Source: Prolixibacteraceae bacterium (GTDB taxonomy: Bacteria; Bacteroidota; Bacteroidia; Bacteroidales; Prolixibacteraceae). Taken from it: DNA of 64,000 nt. The notes below the pieces were generated by a model. The model was given only the letters and a program-made list of their open reading frames with translations. It was not told where the DNA came from and ran no database searches. The number at the start of each line of letters is the position of its first letter. The stretch's first letter is position 1. Position numbers and translations under genes: made by a program. Shown here one piece after another: positions 19,587-26,912 of this stretch. The stretch lies in contig DPRM01000039.1 of the NCBI GenBank assembly GCA_003537645.1, forward strand, positions 16,100 through 80,099, written 5' to 3'.

Positions 19587-19782
19587 CTTATCCCGAAGGG
19601 ATAGAATTTGAATAACCATCGGTGAAACCGGTGGCAAAGAGATGAATTTAAATCGCAACCCTGAAGGGGTTGAATTTTTAGTGTGCTAATATTCAACCCT
19701 TTCAGGGTTGCGTGTTCGTCTTTCATTCTTCCGCGGGTTTCACCCACGGTTATTCAAATTCAGTCCTTTCAGGACTTTTTTA
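19587..19782. repeat. Composite palindromic intergenic element (BIME/REP-like)
   Basis: Nested inverted repeats fill the gap between rsgA and xth. The outer 14-bp arms GAATTTGAATAACC and GGTTATTCAAATTC are exact reverse complements. Inside them are a second pair around GTGAAACC / GGTTTCAC and an inner pair GCAACCCTGAAGGGGTTGAAT / ATTCAACCCTTTCAGGGTTGC. A TCCCGAAGGGA hairpin and an AGTCCTTTCAGGACT hairpin with a T tract flank it. It could fold as one large cruciform. Such units are often mobilised by RAYT transposases, but none is in the window. Confidence 0.7.
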
Positions 19783-19844
19783 TACTTTCTGACTGATTAG
19801 AGTGGACTCAACTCTTTAAATATGAACCAAAAGTAACAAAAATT

Positions 19845-20612
19845 GTGAAAAGGATTTTAAGCTACAATGTGAATGGAATCCGGTCGGCTGTTAGTAAGGG
19901 TTTACTCGAATGGTTGCCTGAAGTTAACCCGGATGTTATTTGTATTCAGGAAACAAAAGCGCAGCCCGGACAGATGCACGAAGCTGATTTTAAGGCCCTG
20001 GGTTATCATTGTTATGCTCATTCGGCCGAGAAAAAAGGCTATAGCGGAGTTGCTGTTTTCTGTAAAGATACTCCCGATCATGTCGAATACGGAATGAACC
20101 ACTCAAAATACGATGTTGAAGGAAGGGTAATCAGGGCCGATTTTGGCGATTTTTCGGTGATAAGTGTGTATTTCCCTTCCGGAACTACCGGAGAGCTGCG
20201 TCAGGCCGTTAAAATGGATTTTCTGACCGATTTTCATTCTTACCTGGACGAGCTAAGGAAAACCCGGAAAAATCTGGTTATTTCGGGCGATTATAACATT
20301 TGCAGGCTGTGGATCGATATTCACAACCCGGCGCAACAGCAGAATACTTCCGGATTTTTGCCAGAAGAGCGCGAATGGTTCGCCCGGTTTGTTGAAGATG
20401 GATATGTTGACAGTTTCAGGAAAATAAATACTGAACCACATCAGTATTCGTGGTGGAGTTACAGGGCAGGGGCGAGGGCTAATAACAAAGGCTGGCGCAT
20501 AGATTATAACATGGTGACCAGTAATTTGGAAGATAAAATATTTGATGCAGGGATCTTGCCAGCTGTTGTTCATTCCGATCATTGCCCGGTTTGGGTTGAT
20601 ATTGATTTTTAA
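19845..20612 (+). CDS. xth: Exodeoxyribonuclease III / AP endonuclease
   Basis: A 255-residue EEP-fold nuclease that cleaves at abasic sites and removes 3' blocking groups in base excision repair. Diagnostic blocks are SYNVNGIRSAV at the N-terminus, ICIQETKAQ with the metal-binding Glu, SGDYNICR, and the C-terminal SDHCPVWVDI with the catalytic Asp-His. The start is a GTG at 19845, which gives the normal N-terminus MKRILSYNVNG. It is followed 2 bp later by the DUF4421 gene, so the two may be co-transcribed. Confidence 0.96.
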   Translation: MKRILSYNVNGIRSAVSKGLLEWLPEVNPDVICIQETKAQPGQMHEADFKALGYHCYAHSAEKKGYSGVAVFCKDTPDHVEYGMNHSKYDVEGRVIRADFGDFSVISVYFPSGTTGELRQAVKMDFLTDFHSYLDELRKTRKNLVISGDYNICRLWIDIHNPAQQQNTSGFLPEEREWFARFVEDGYVDSFRKINTEPHQYSWWSYRAGARANNKGWRIDYNMVTSNLEDKIFDAGILPAVVHSDHCPVWVDIDF

Positions 20613-20614
20613 TC

Positions 20615-21622
20615 ATGAAATTCCTGTTTCTGGCCCTTATTCTGTTGGTCAATTTTTCTGTGTATGGCCGAAAATTCGATATTTTACGTCCTTCCGACAG
20701 AGATTCCAGTTATGTTGAAAGTTTCTCAAACGATTTGATAATTAGTATTTATACTTCGGAGAAAACACATTCGCTTGATTTGCGCGATGCCACAAATTCA
20801 TACAGACTGCAGTATTTGCCCAACGGAAAGGTAAACATGGGAGTTGGTTTTAGCTACCGCGGTTTCGGGATTAGCCTGGCAACCCGGGTTCCATTTTTTC
20901 AGGAAAATGAGGACCGGAAAGGAGAGACCAAACGATTGGGTATTCAGAGTTATTTCTATTCCAATAAATTTTCGTTCGATCTGCTAACATCATTTTCAAA
21001 GGGTTATTATCTGAATAGATCCCTTCAGCATTTCGGGACATTGTACAGTGAGCGCGAATATCAGCGCCCCGATATTGCATCGGCAAACATAGGTGTTAGT
21101 GCAAATTACATATTCAATCACCGCAAATTTTCGTACAAAGCGGCTTTTACCAATACCGAAAGGCAGCGTAAAAGCGCCGGTTCGCTGTTGGCCGGAGCGG
21201 GCATTTTATCGTATTTCACTCGCGCCGATTCTGCATTTGTTCCACGTGGAATTGATGAAAAGTACTTTCCAAAATCGCGCGATGTAAAAGAAACCGGCAT
21301 ACTTGCCTTCAATTTGAACGGCGGATATGCCTATTCGCTGGTGTTTTTGAAGAACGGTATTGTAACCGTTTCGTATCTGGTGGGTAGTGGTATTCAGGAA
21401 AATAAGGTAGATAAAACCATTTTGCCCGGTGTAAGTAAATTGATTTTAAGCCTGAACCAGACAGGCCGGTTTGGAATTGGCTACCGGCTGAACAAATATT
21501 ACCTGCGCGCCTCTTTTATCAGTTCATCGCAATTTACCCGATTAAAACACAACGATTTAATCATCAGGAACGGTACCGATTATTTCCAGGTTTCGCTCGC
21601 CAAACGGTTTTCGCTGAATTAA
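20615..21622 (+). CDS. DUF4421-like outer-membrane beta-barrel protein
   Basis: A 335-residue exported protein with a signal peptide (MKFLFLALILLVNFSVYG). The body has alternating hydrophobic and polar strands and ends in an aromatic-rich strand (YFQVSLAKRFSLN), as outer-membrane barrels do. Overall it resembles the DUF4421 family of Bacteroidota, whose function is unknown. It starts 2 bp after xth, although a functional link to DNA repair is not evident. A parS-like palindrome lies within the coding sequence at 21238-21253 and is translated as VPRG. Confidence 0.78.
   Translation: MKFLFLALILLVNFSVYGRKFDILRPSDRDSSYVESFSNDLIISIYTSEKTHSLDLRDATNSYRLQYLPNGKVNMGVGFSYRGFGISLATRVPFFQENEDRKGETKRLGIQSYFYSNKFSFDLLTSFSKGYYLNRSLQHFGTLYSEREYQRPDIASANIGVSANYIFNHRKFSYKAAFTNTERQRKSAGSLLAGAGILSYFTRADSAFVPRGIDEKYFPKSRDVKETGILAFNLNGGYAYSLVFLKNGIVTVSYLVGSGIQENKVDKTILPGVSKLILSLNQTGRFGIGYRLNKYYLRASFISSSQFTRLKHNDLIIRNGTDYFQVSLAKRFSLN
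21238..21253. promoter_or_regulatory. parS-like ParB-binding palindrome, site 2
   Basis: TGTTCCACGTGGAATT differs from site 1 (16122-16137) only in its last two bases and preserves a 12-bp perfect palindrome TTCCACGTGGAA. It lies inside a coding sequence, as many parS sites do. Two such sites 5.1 kb apart are more convincing than one. Confidence 0.45.
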
Positions 21623-21667
21623 AAAGCAATTTTTTATATGACTGTTGGCCCCAGTCTGTTCATTCTA

Positions 21668-22144
21668 GTCCAGCGGCTAAAGCCAGACGGCAAAGGATAT
21701 CAGCTTTTTCAATTTGGTGAAACTGCTATTCAAGGCTAAGCCTATCCTTTGTCTTTGGTCCGTCAGCTAAAGCCAGACGGCAAAGGATAATAACTTTTCA
21801 ATTTTGCGAAACTGCTATTTCAAGGCTAAGCCTATCCTTTGCCATTCACTTTAGTGAACGGACATTAATCAGCATTTTTCATAACAATTAAATATTCAGT
21901 CCGTCAGCTAAAGCCAGACGGCAAAGGATATCAATGTTTCAATTTAGTGATGCTGATATTCAAGGCTAAGCCTATCCTTTGCCGTTCACTTTAGTGAACG
22001 GATATTAATCAGCATTTTTCATAACATTTAAATATTCAGTCCGTCAGCTAAAGCCAGACGGCAAAAGATATCAATGTTTCAATTTTGCGAGTCTGCTATT
22101 TCAGGGCTAAGCCTATCCTTTGCCGTTCACTTTAGTGAACGGAC
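21668..22144. repeat. Tandem array of four palindromic repeat units
   Basis: Four related units begin at 21668, 21758, 21899 and 22039. Each starts GTCCGTCAGCTAAAGCCAGA followed by CGGCAAAGGATA, and most end TATCCTTTGCCGTTCACTTT with a GTGAACGGAC tail, so each folds into a long stem with smaller hairpins at its base. The last three are spaced 140-141 bp apart and share the linker ATTAATCAGCATTTTTCATA. The first unit is shorter and lacks the 3' hairpin. No coding capacity is present. Confidence 0.85.
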
Positions 22145-22494
22145 ATTAAGAAAACATTAGAGCTTCAGCCAATTCGCATGATCTGCTCCAAAAAGAATAG
22201 AATCATAAATATTTTCTGGGTTACTGTTTTTTTTGATAACTATTTGTTAAATTAGTTCAGACTTTTTTTATTATTCAACAGAAAGGTACATCCGGCAATC
22301 ATTCCGCCAAAGTTTCCAGGTAGAAAATCGCCCGCAATCCGCCCCTGCATATATTTATTACGTTATGGGCAAGGGTGAGAGAAGCGAAGATGCGGAGAAT
22401 AAACATCTTTTTGTTCGCATTTTCTGCGGAGATAAATTTGTCATGCGGAGAATAAACACTATTTTAGCCGCATAAATAGCGGAGAAAGAGAGAT
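22145..22494. other. Intergenic region with a short direct repeat
   Basis: This 350-bp gap separates the palindromic array from the fic gene. It contains a 16-bp exact direct repeat, ATGCGGAGAATAAACA, at 22390-22405 and 22443-22458, with a third partial copy TGCGGAGATAAA between them. No promoter consensus or RNA gene was recognised. Confidence 0.5.
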
Positions 22495-23598
22495 ATGTAT
22501 ATCTACAATAATCAAAATTGGCCAGTCTTTGAATGGAATAGCGAGAAACTTTTGCCTTTGCTTTCGTATGTAAGAAACCGACAAGGCAAGCTAATTGGAA
22601 AAATGGGAGCTTTGGGATTTGAACTTCGCAATGAAGCAAATCTTGAGATTTTAACTCAGGAGATTATTAAATCGACAGAAATAGAGGGTGAAATTCTTGA
22701 CCGAGAACAAGTAAGGTCGTCAATAGCAAGACGATTAGCATTAGAAATATCAGGATTAGTTTACTCTGAACGTAATGTTGACGGAATAGTTGATTTGATG
22801 ATTGATGCAACGAAGAACTTCGACAAAGAATTAAATAGAGAGCGACTTTTTTCATGGCATGCAGCACTTTTCCCAACCGGACAAAGTGGAATGTATAAAA
22901 TCATCACCGGACAATGGCGTGACGATTCAACAGGACCAATGCAGGTTGTTTCTGGAGCGTTGGGAAAAGAAAAAGTTCATTACCAGGCACCTTCAGCAGC
23001 GCAAATTGAAAATGAAATGCGTATTCTCCTGGATTGGTTTAATTTGGAGCAAAATACTGACTTGGTGCTAAAAGCAGCCATTGCACATTTGTGGTTTGTA
23101 ATAATTCACCCTTTTGAAGATGGAAACGGAAGAATTTCAAGAGCGCTAAGTGATATGTTACTAGCTCGTTCTGACGAACAATCGTACAGATTTTATAGTA
23201 TGTCGGCTCAAATACGGAAAGAACGCAATTCCTATTATGACACATTAGAAAAGACTCAAAAAAGTGGGTTAGATATCACAAACTGGCTCGAATGGTTTCT
23301 GAATTGTTTGCTGCATGCCATTGAAAATTCCGAAAAGCTCCTTGAGAAAATAATCTATAAACACTATTTCTGGTTAAAGCATTCAAAAATTAACATAAAT
23401 GACAGACAAAGAAAAATTCTGAATATGTTAATGGATGATTTTGAAGGAATATTAAATACCACAAAATGGGCAAAAATTGGGAAATGCTCACAAGACACAG
23501 CTTTGCGTGACATTCAAGATTTAATTGAAAAAGGAATAATGATAAAAAGTGAACAAGGAGGTCGTAGTACAAATTACGAAATGAAATCAAATGGATAG
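22495..23598 (+). CDS. Fic-family protein adenylyltransferase with DUF4172 N-terminus
   Basis: A 367-residue protein likely to transfer AMP from ATP onto a protein hydroxyl. Residues about 1-90 resemble DUF4172. An inhibitory-helix motif S60-T-E-I-E64-G65 fits the (S/T)xxxE(G/N) rule, which makes this a class II Fic protein held inactive by its own N-terminus. The catalytic loop is HPFEDGNGRISR, with His205. The C-terminal ~90 residues form a winged helix (CSQDTALRDIQDLIEKGIM), as in many Fic proteins that bind DNA. There is no adjacent small antitoxin. The gene is isolated and follows a repeat array. Confidence 0.92.
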   Translation: MYIYNNQNWPVFEWNSEKLLPLLSYVRNRQGKLIGKMGALGFELRNEANLEILTQEIIKSTEIEGEILDREQVRSSIARRLALEISGLVYSERNVDGIVDLMIDATKNFDKELNRERLFSWHAALFPTGQSGMYKIITGQWRDDSTGPMQVVSGALGKEKVHYQAPSAAQIENEMRILLDWFNLEQNTDLVLKAAIAHLWFVIIHPFEDGNGRISRALSDMLLARSDEQSYRFYSMSAQIRKERNSYYDTLEKTQKSGLDITNWLEWFLNCLLHAIENSEKLLEKIIYKHYFWLKHSKININDRQRKILNMLMDDFEGILNTTKWAKIGKCSQDTALRDIQDLIEKGIMIKSEQGGRSTNYEMKSNG

Positions 23599-23910
23599 TT
23601 ACAAACTCCAGCCATTAACTTCAGCGACCCATCAAGTTTGGCAGCGGTGGTTTCCGGTAGGCATATTTCCGCTCAGTCCCAGTTAACCGGGATTGATTTT
23701 CAGGGTTGTTTTCGGCATTTGGTGGCAATGTGTCAATATTTCTGGCCGCCACTTCAGTAAAAATGAAAGGATAAAGCCAAATTAGAGAAAGAAAACAGCA
23801 AGGTGGTTAGTGTCACTACCCACTTGAAATACATCCAAAATAAACGACCGCGAAATATTCCTGAAAGGGATTGATTACTCTTATTACTATGAAGAGAATG
23901 ACTAAAAATA
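23599..23910. other. Intergenic region, nothing recognised
   Basis: About 310 bp between fic and the tdh terminator hold no plausible gene, RNA or promoter consensus. Base composition is more mixed than in neighbouring gaps, which could reflect decayed coding sequence, but I could not identify a parent gene. Confidence 0.4.
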
Positions 23911-23947
23911 AACATGACTTCATGTGCCGTCCACGTGAAGTCATGTT
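23911..23947 (-). terminator. Intrinsic terminator after tdh
   Basis: 16-bp arms (AACATGACTTCATGTG and CACGTGAAGTCATGTT, one wobble pair) around a 5-nt loop lie 9 bp beyond the tdh stop. On the minus strand they are followed by TTTATTTTTAG. It could also stop transcripts arriving from fic. Confidence 0.8.
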
Positions 23948-23955
23948 TTGATAGC

Positions 23956-24984
23956 TTAATCCCAGTTCAGGATTATTTTACCGCAATTACCGGCTTCCAT
24001 AATGTCGAACGCTTCCTGAAAATTGTCGGCAGGAAAACGATGCGTAATTACGGGCGAAATATTCAGTCCGGTTGAAAGCATCATTTCCATCTGGTACCAG
24101 GTTTCGTACATTTCGCGGCCATAAATGCCTTTCAGGGTTAGACCTTTAAAAATAAGTTTGCTCCAGTTTATTTGTGTGTTGGAAGGAAGCAATCCGAGCA
24201 ACGAAACCTTTCCGCCGTTGTACATATTTTCAACCATGTCGTTAAAAGCAACCGGCGATCCGCTGCATTCCAGCCCAATATCGAACCCGCCAACCATTCC
24301 GAGCGATTTCATGGCATCTTTAATATTTTCAGTGCGTGGATCGATTACTTTGGTTGCGCCCATTTTCATGGCCAAATCGCGACGATACGGGCTTAAATCG
24401 GTTCCAACTATATTGCGGGCTCCGGCAAACTTGCAAACGGCTGTAGCCATCGCTCCAATAGGTCCGCCAATTCCGGTGATTAAAACATCTTCGCCCAAAA
24501 GCGGGAAGGAGAGGGCGGTGTGCGTTGCATTTCCCAGCGGATCCATTATCGACATCAGTTCGTCGGAAATACGGTCATCCACTTTCAGTACGTTCGAGGC
24601 CGGTACCGAAACATATTCGGCAAATCCGCCATCGCGGTTAACTCCAATGCCCACCGTGTGGTCGCAAATATGCTGACGTCCGCGGCGGCAATTCCGGCAG
24701 AAACCGCAGGCAATGTGGCCTTCAACAGTTACCCGCTCGCCAATATGAACGCGGCTGACTTCCATTCCTTTTTCGACCACAGTGCCCATGTATTCGTGGC
24801 CGATTACCAGGGGAGTTTTGATGGTATTTTGCGCCCACTCGTCCCATTTATATATGTGAAGATCGGTTCCGCAAATTGCTGATTTGCTTATTTTTATCAG
24901 CACATCGTTGTGCCCAACCTTTGGCATCGGGACATCCGTCATCCAAATTCCTTTTTCCGGTTTGATTTTTACAATTGCTTTCAT
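23956..24984 (-). CDS. tdh: L-threonine 3-dehydrogenase (zinc-dependent)
   Basis: A 342-residue medium-chain dehydrogenase oxidising threonine to 2-amino-3-ketobutyrate with NAD. Catalytic zinc ligands lie in [15 protein letters not shown] and GHEYMG. The structural zinc lobe is [15 protein letters not shown], the nucleotide fold is [10 protein letters not shown], and TDLSPYR determines NAD preference. The [14 protein letters not shown] signature and the length are characteristic of Tdh rather than sorbitol dehydrogenase. No kbl (glycine C-acetyltransferase) gene is adjacent, so the pathway is completed elsewhere. Confidence 0.95.
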   Translation of the reverse strand: MKAIVKIKPEKGIWMTDVPMPKVGHNDVLIKISKSAICGTDLHIYKWDEWAQNTIKTPLVIGHEYMGTVVEKGMEVSRVHIGERVTVEGHIACGFCRNCRRGRQHICDHTVGIGVNRDGGFAEYVSVPASNVLKVDDRISDELMSIMDPLGNATHTALSFPLLGEDVLITGIGGPIGAMATAVCKFAGARNIVGTDLSPYRRDLAMKMGATKVIDPRTENIKDAMKSLGMVGGFDIGLECSGSPVAFNDMVENMYNGGKVSLLGLLPSNTQINWSKLIFKGLTLKGIYGREMYETWYQMEMMLSTGLNISPVITHRFPADNFQEAFDIMEAGNCGKIILNWD

Positions 24985-25099
24985 GGCGAATGATTAAATG
25001 ATAAGTTTTGCAATATTAAACTGAGCGCTATTCAAAATAAAGAATGAAAATCATGTTCTCCGGGTTCTTCTCATAAAAAAAAGCCGCAGATAATTGATT

Positions 25100-25168
25100 A
25101 TGATTGTCCGTTTACATACCAATTTGGCATTTTACGTCAGTCATTTGTGGTCATTTAATTTGTCATTA
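25100..25168 (-). repeat. Dispersed intergenic repeat, copy B
   Basis: The reverse complement of the repeat at 3094-3161, located between tdh and the GH32 gene. Both copies share the ordered blocks AATGCCAA, GGTAT, TAAACGGACA and TGAC repeats. Beyond 25168 the sequence continues as inverted copies of the same TGAC-rich motif to about 25220, so this copy may be part of a longer palindromic unit. Confidence 0.6.
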
Positions 25169-25267
25169 ATTGTAACTCAAATGACTACTAATGACGATAG
25201 ATGACAATCAAATGACTATGTTTTTCAAAGTGAAAAGCTCATTAGGTAAAGATCAGGAAATTCAGAT

Positions 25268-26719
25268 TTATTTTTCTGCCTGCCAGATCGATTTCATCGG
25301 ATACACTTCGAGTTTCTCAACCAGCACTTCGCCACCAATATTGAAGAGATAAATCCCGTTCGCTTTTTCGGTTGAAGTAAATGCCGAACTCATGGCAGCT
25401 TTTCCGTCGTTTGCAAATATTTCGAGCGAGGCGCGGTCGAGCAGTATTTCGAGTTTAACAACTCCGTCAACCGGCTCAACAACTGCTGATTTACCCATGC
25501 AGGTAAGCGTGTTGTTTTTAACATTGTACATGATTTCAACTCCATTGTTCGTTTTGTCGAGCCGAACCACGAATCCAAAGCTGTCGGCTGTTTTAATCTT
25601 GAAACTGCCAACAATGTGGAAACAATCGCCTTTAATGCTGTTTAATAAGTTTTTGTTGATGCCCGGAATGAGGTTTTTGTTTTCATAAACTTCACCTTTC
25701 TCGTGCAGAAGTTCAATTTCCCTGATTGGTTTTCTGGTCAGTTTAATTCCTTCAAGGTATTTTTTGAGTGATAATTCACAGGGAAATGTCATTTGTCCGT
25801 TGAAGGTCATTTCAGGGAATTCGGCGCCTTTCATCCAGGCAATCTGAATGGTGCGTCCGTCAGTTTCAGGAATGTTGCTCCATGTTTGGGTGGCGTAATA
25901 ATTCTGGCCGAAATCGCTTTGTAATTTTGGCGATTCTGTAATGAAATTTTCACCATCAAAAAGTCCAATCACATAACTTCCGTCGCCATCAAAAAGTACC
26001 CATTTTTTGTCGTCTTCCCTTCTGTTAACATGTAATTCAACCAAATCCGGACATTCATAGAAACCAACTAAATGATTTTTAAACTCCCAGTCGAGCAGGT
26101 TTTTTGAGGTGTAGAACGAAATACCCTTCTGTTTGTCGTTATTGTTTGGGCGGCGGTATAGCACCATCACATACTGTTTGCTGGATTCGTGCCAGATCAC
26201 TTTCGGATCGCGGGCATCGTCGGTTTCGTTGTAAGCAATAATCGGATTTTTGTCGTATTTCAGCCAGGTTCTTCCTTTGTCGTTACTATAAGCCAGACGC
26301 TGTCCGCATTTCCGGCTGGTATAAAACAGCAGAATCGTTTTTTCTTCGCCTTTCTGTAGTCCGGTCAAATTGTTATGATCGACCAGGGCGCTTCCCGAAT
26401 AAGCAGTGCAGGAATCTTTGTCTTTCGAATCGTTATCAGGATAAAGGGCGATTGGCAGATGTTCCCAACGAACCAGATCTTTGCTTACCGCGTGGCCCCA
26501 GTGCATAAATCCCCATTCGTTTCCGAAAGGATTGTGCTGATAAAAAAGGTGGTATTCGCCATCATAATAAACCAAACCATTCGGATCGTTCATCCAGTTT
26601 TTTTCGGGACTGAAGTGAAACTGTGGCCGGTGCAGCTCGTTAAATATTTTTACCGGTTTTTCGGCAAATACTGTTACTGACGCTAAAAAAATAGAGAGGA
26701 TTATAAGAGGAAATTTCAT
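25268..26719 (-). CDS. Secreted glycoside hydrolase family 32 (fructan/sucrose hydrolase)
   Basis: A 483-residue exported enzyme with signal peptide MKFPLIILSIFLASVTVFA. The five-bladed propeller carries all three GH32 catalytic signatures: the nucleophile in WMNDPNG (Asp45), the transition-state stabiliser in ARDPKV, and the acid/base in the ECP motif of FYECPDL. A beta-sandwich domain follows from about residue 335. Substrates in the family are sucrose, inulin or levan; the sequence does not distinguish them. No SusC/SusD pair or fructokinase is adjacent, so this is not a full polysaccharide utilisation locus. Confidence 0.94.
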   Translation of the reverse strand: MKFPLIILSIFLASVTVFAEKPVKIFNELHRPQFHFSPEKNWMNDPNGLVYYDGEYHLFYQHNPFGNEWGFMHWGHAVSKDLVRWEHLPIALYPDNDSKDKDSCTAYSGSALVDHNNLTGLQKGEEKTILLFYTSRKCGQRLAYSNDKGRTWLKYDKNPIIAYNETDDARDPKVIWHESSKQYVMVLYRRPNNNDKQKGISFYTSKNLLDWEFKNHLVGFYECPDLVELHVNRREDDKKWVLFDGDGSYVIGLFDGENFITESPKLQSDFGQNYYATQTWSNIPETDGRTIQIAWMKGAEFPEMTFNGQMTFPCELSLKKYLEGIKLTRKPIREIELLHEKGEVYENKNLIPGINKNLLNSIKGDCFHIVGSFKIKTADSFGFVVRLDKTNNGVEIMYNVKNNTLTCMGKSAVVEPVDGVVKLEILLDRASLEIFANDGKAAMSSAFTSTEKANGIYLFNIGGEVLVEKLEVYPMKSIWQAEK

Positions 26720-26783
26720 TGGTCGATTGTTAATATGCTTGTTATACGGGCAAATATAGATTAAAAATTGTGATTATTTATTT

Positions 26784-26791
26784 TACTTTTG
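26784..26791 (+). promoter_or_regulatory. Candidate -7 element for the T9SS metalloprotease gene
   Basis: TACTTTTG matches TAnnTTTG about 120 bp upstream of the ATG at 26913. No -33 element at proper spacing was found. Confidence 0.3.
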
Positions 26792-26912
26792 ATTTCGGTT
26801 TTAGCAAAAAATCTGCTTTTTACCACCAAATATTCCAATTGATCGGTTTGCTGATAACACAGAATTTGTTAGCAATAATTTGTATTCATAAGGTTTAAAA
26901 AGATTAGGAAAA

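Noticed and set aside
21668..22144. Possible CRISPR array
   Set aside because: Units are about 140 bp, palindromic throughout and share the linkers; there are no short direct repeats with unique spacers and no cas genes.
23911..23947. CACGTG motif as a third parS site
   Set aside because: The CCACGTGAAG match lies inside a terminator hairpin with different arms (GACTTCAT) and lacks the GTT/AAC flanks.
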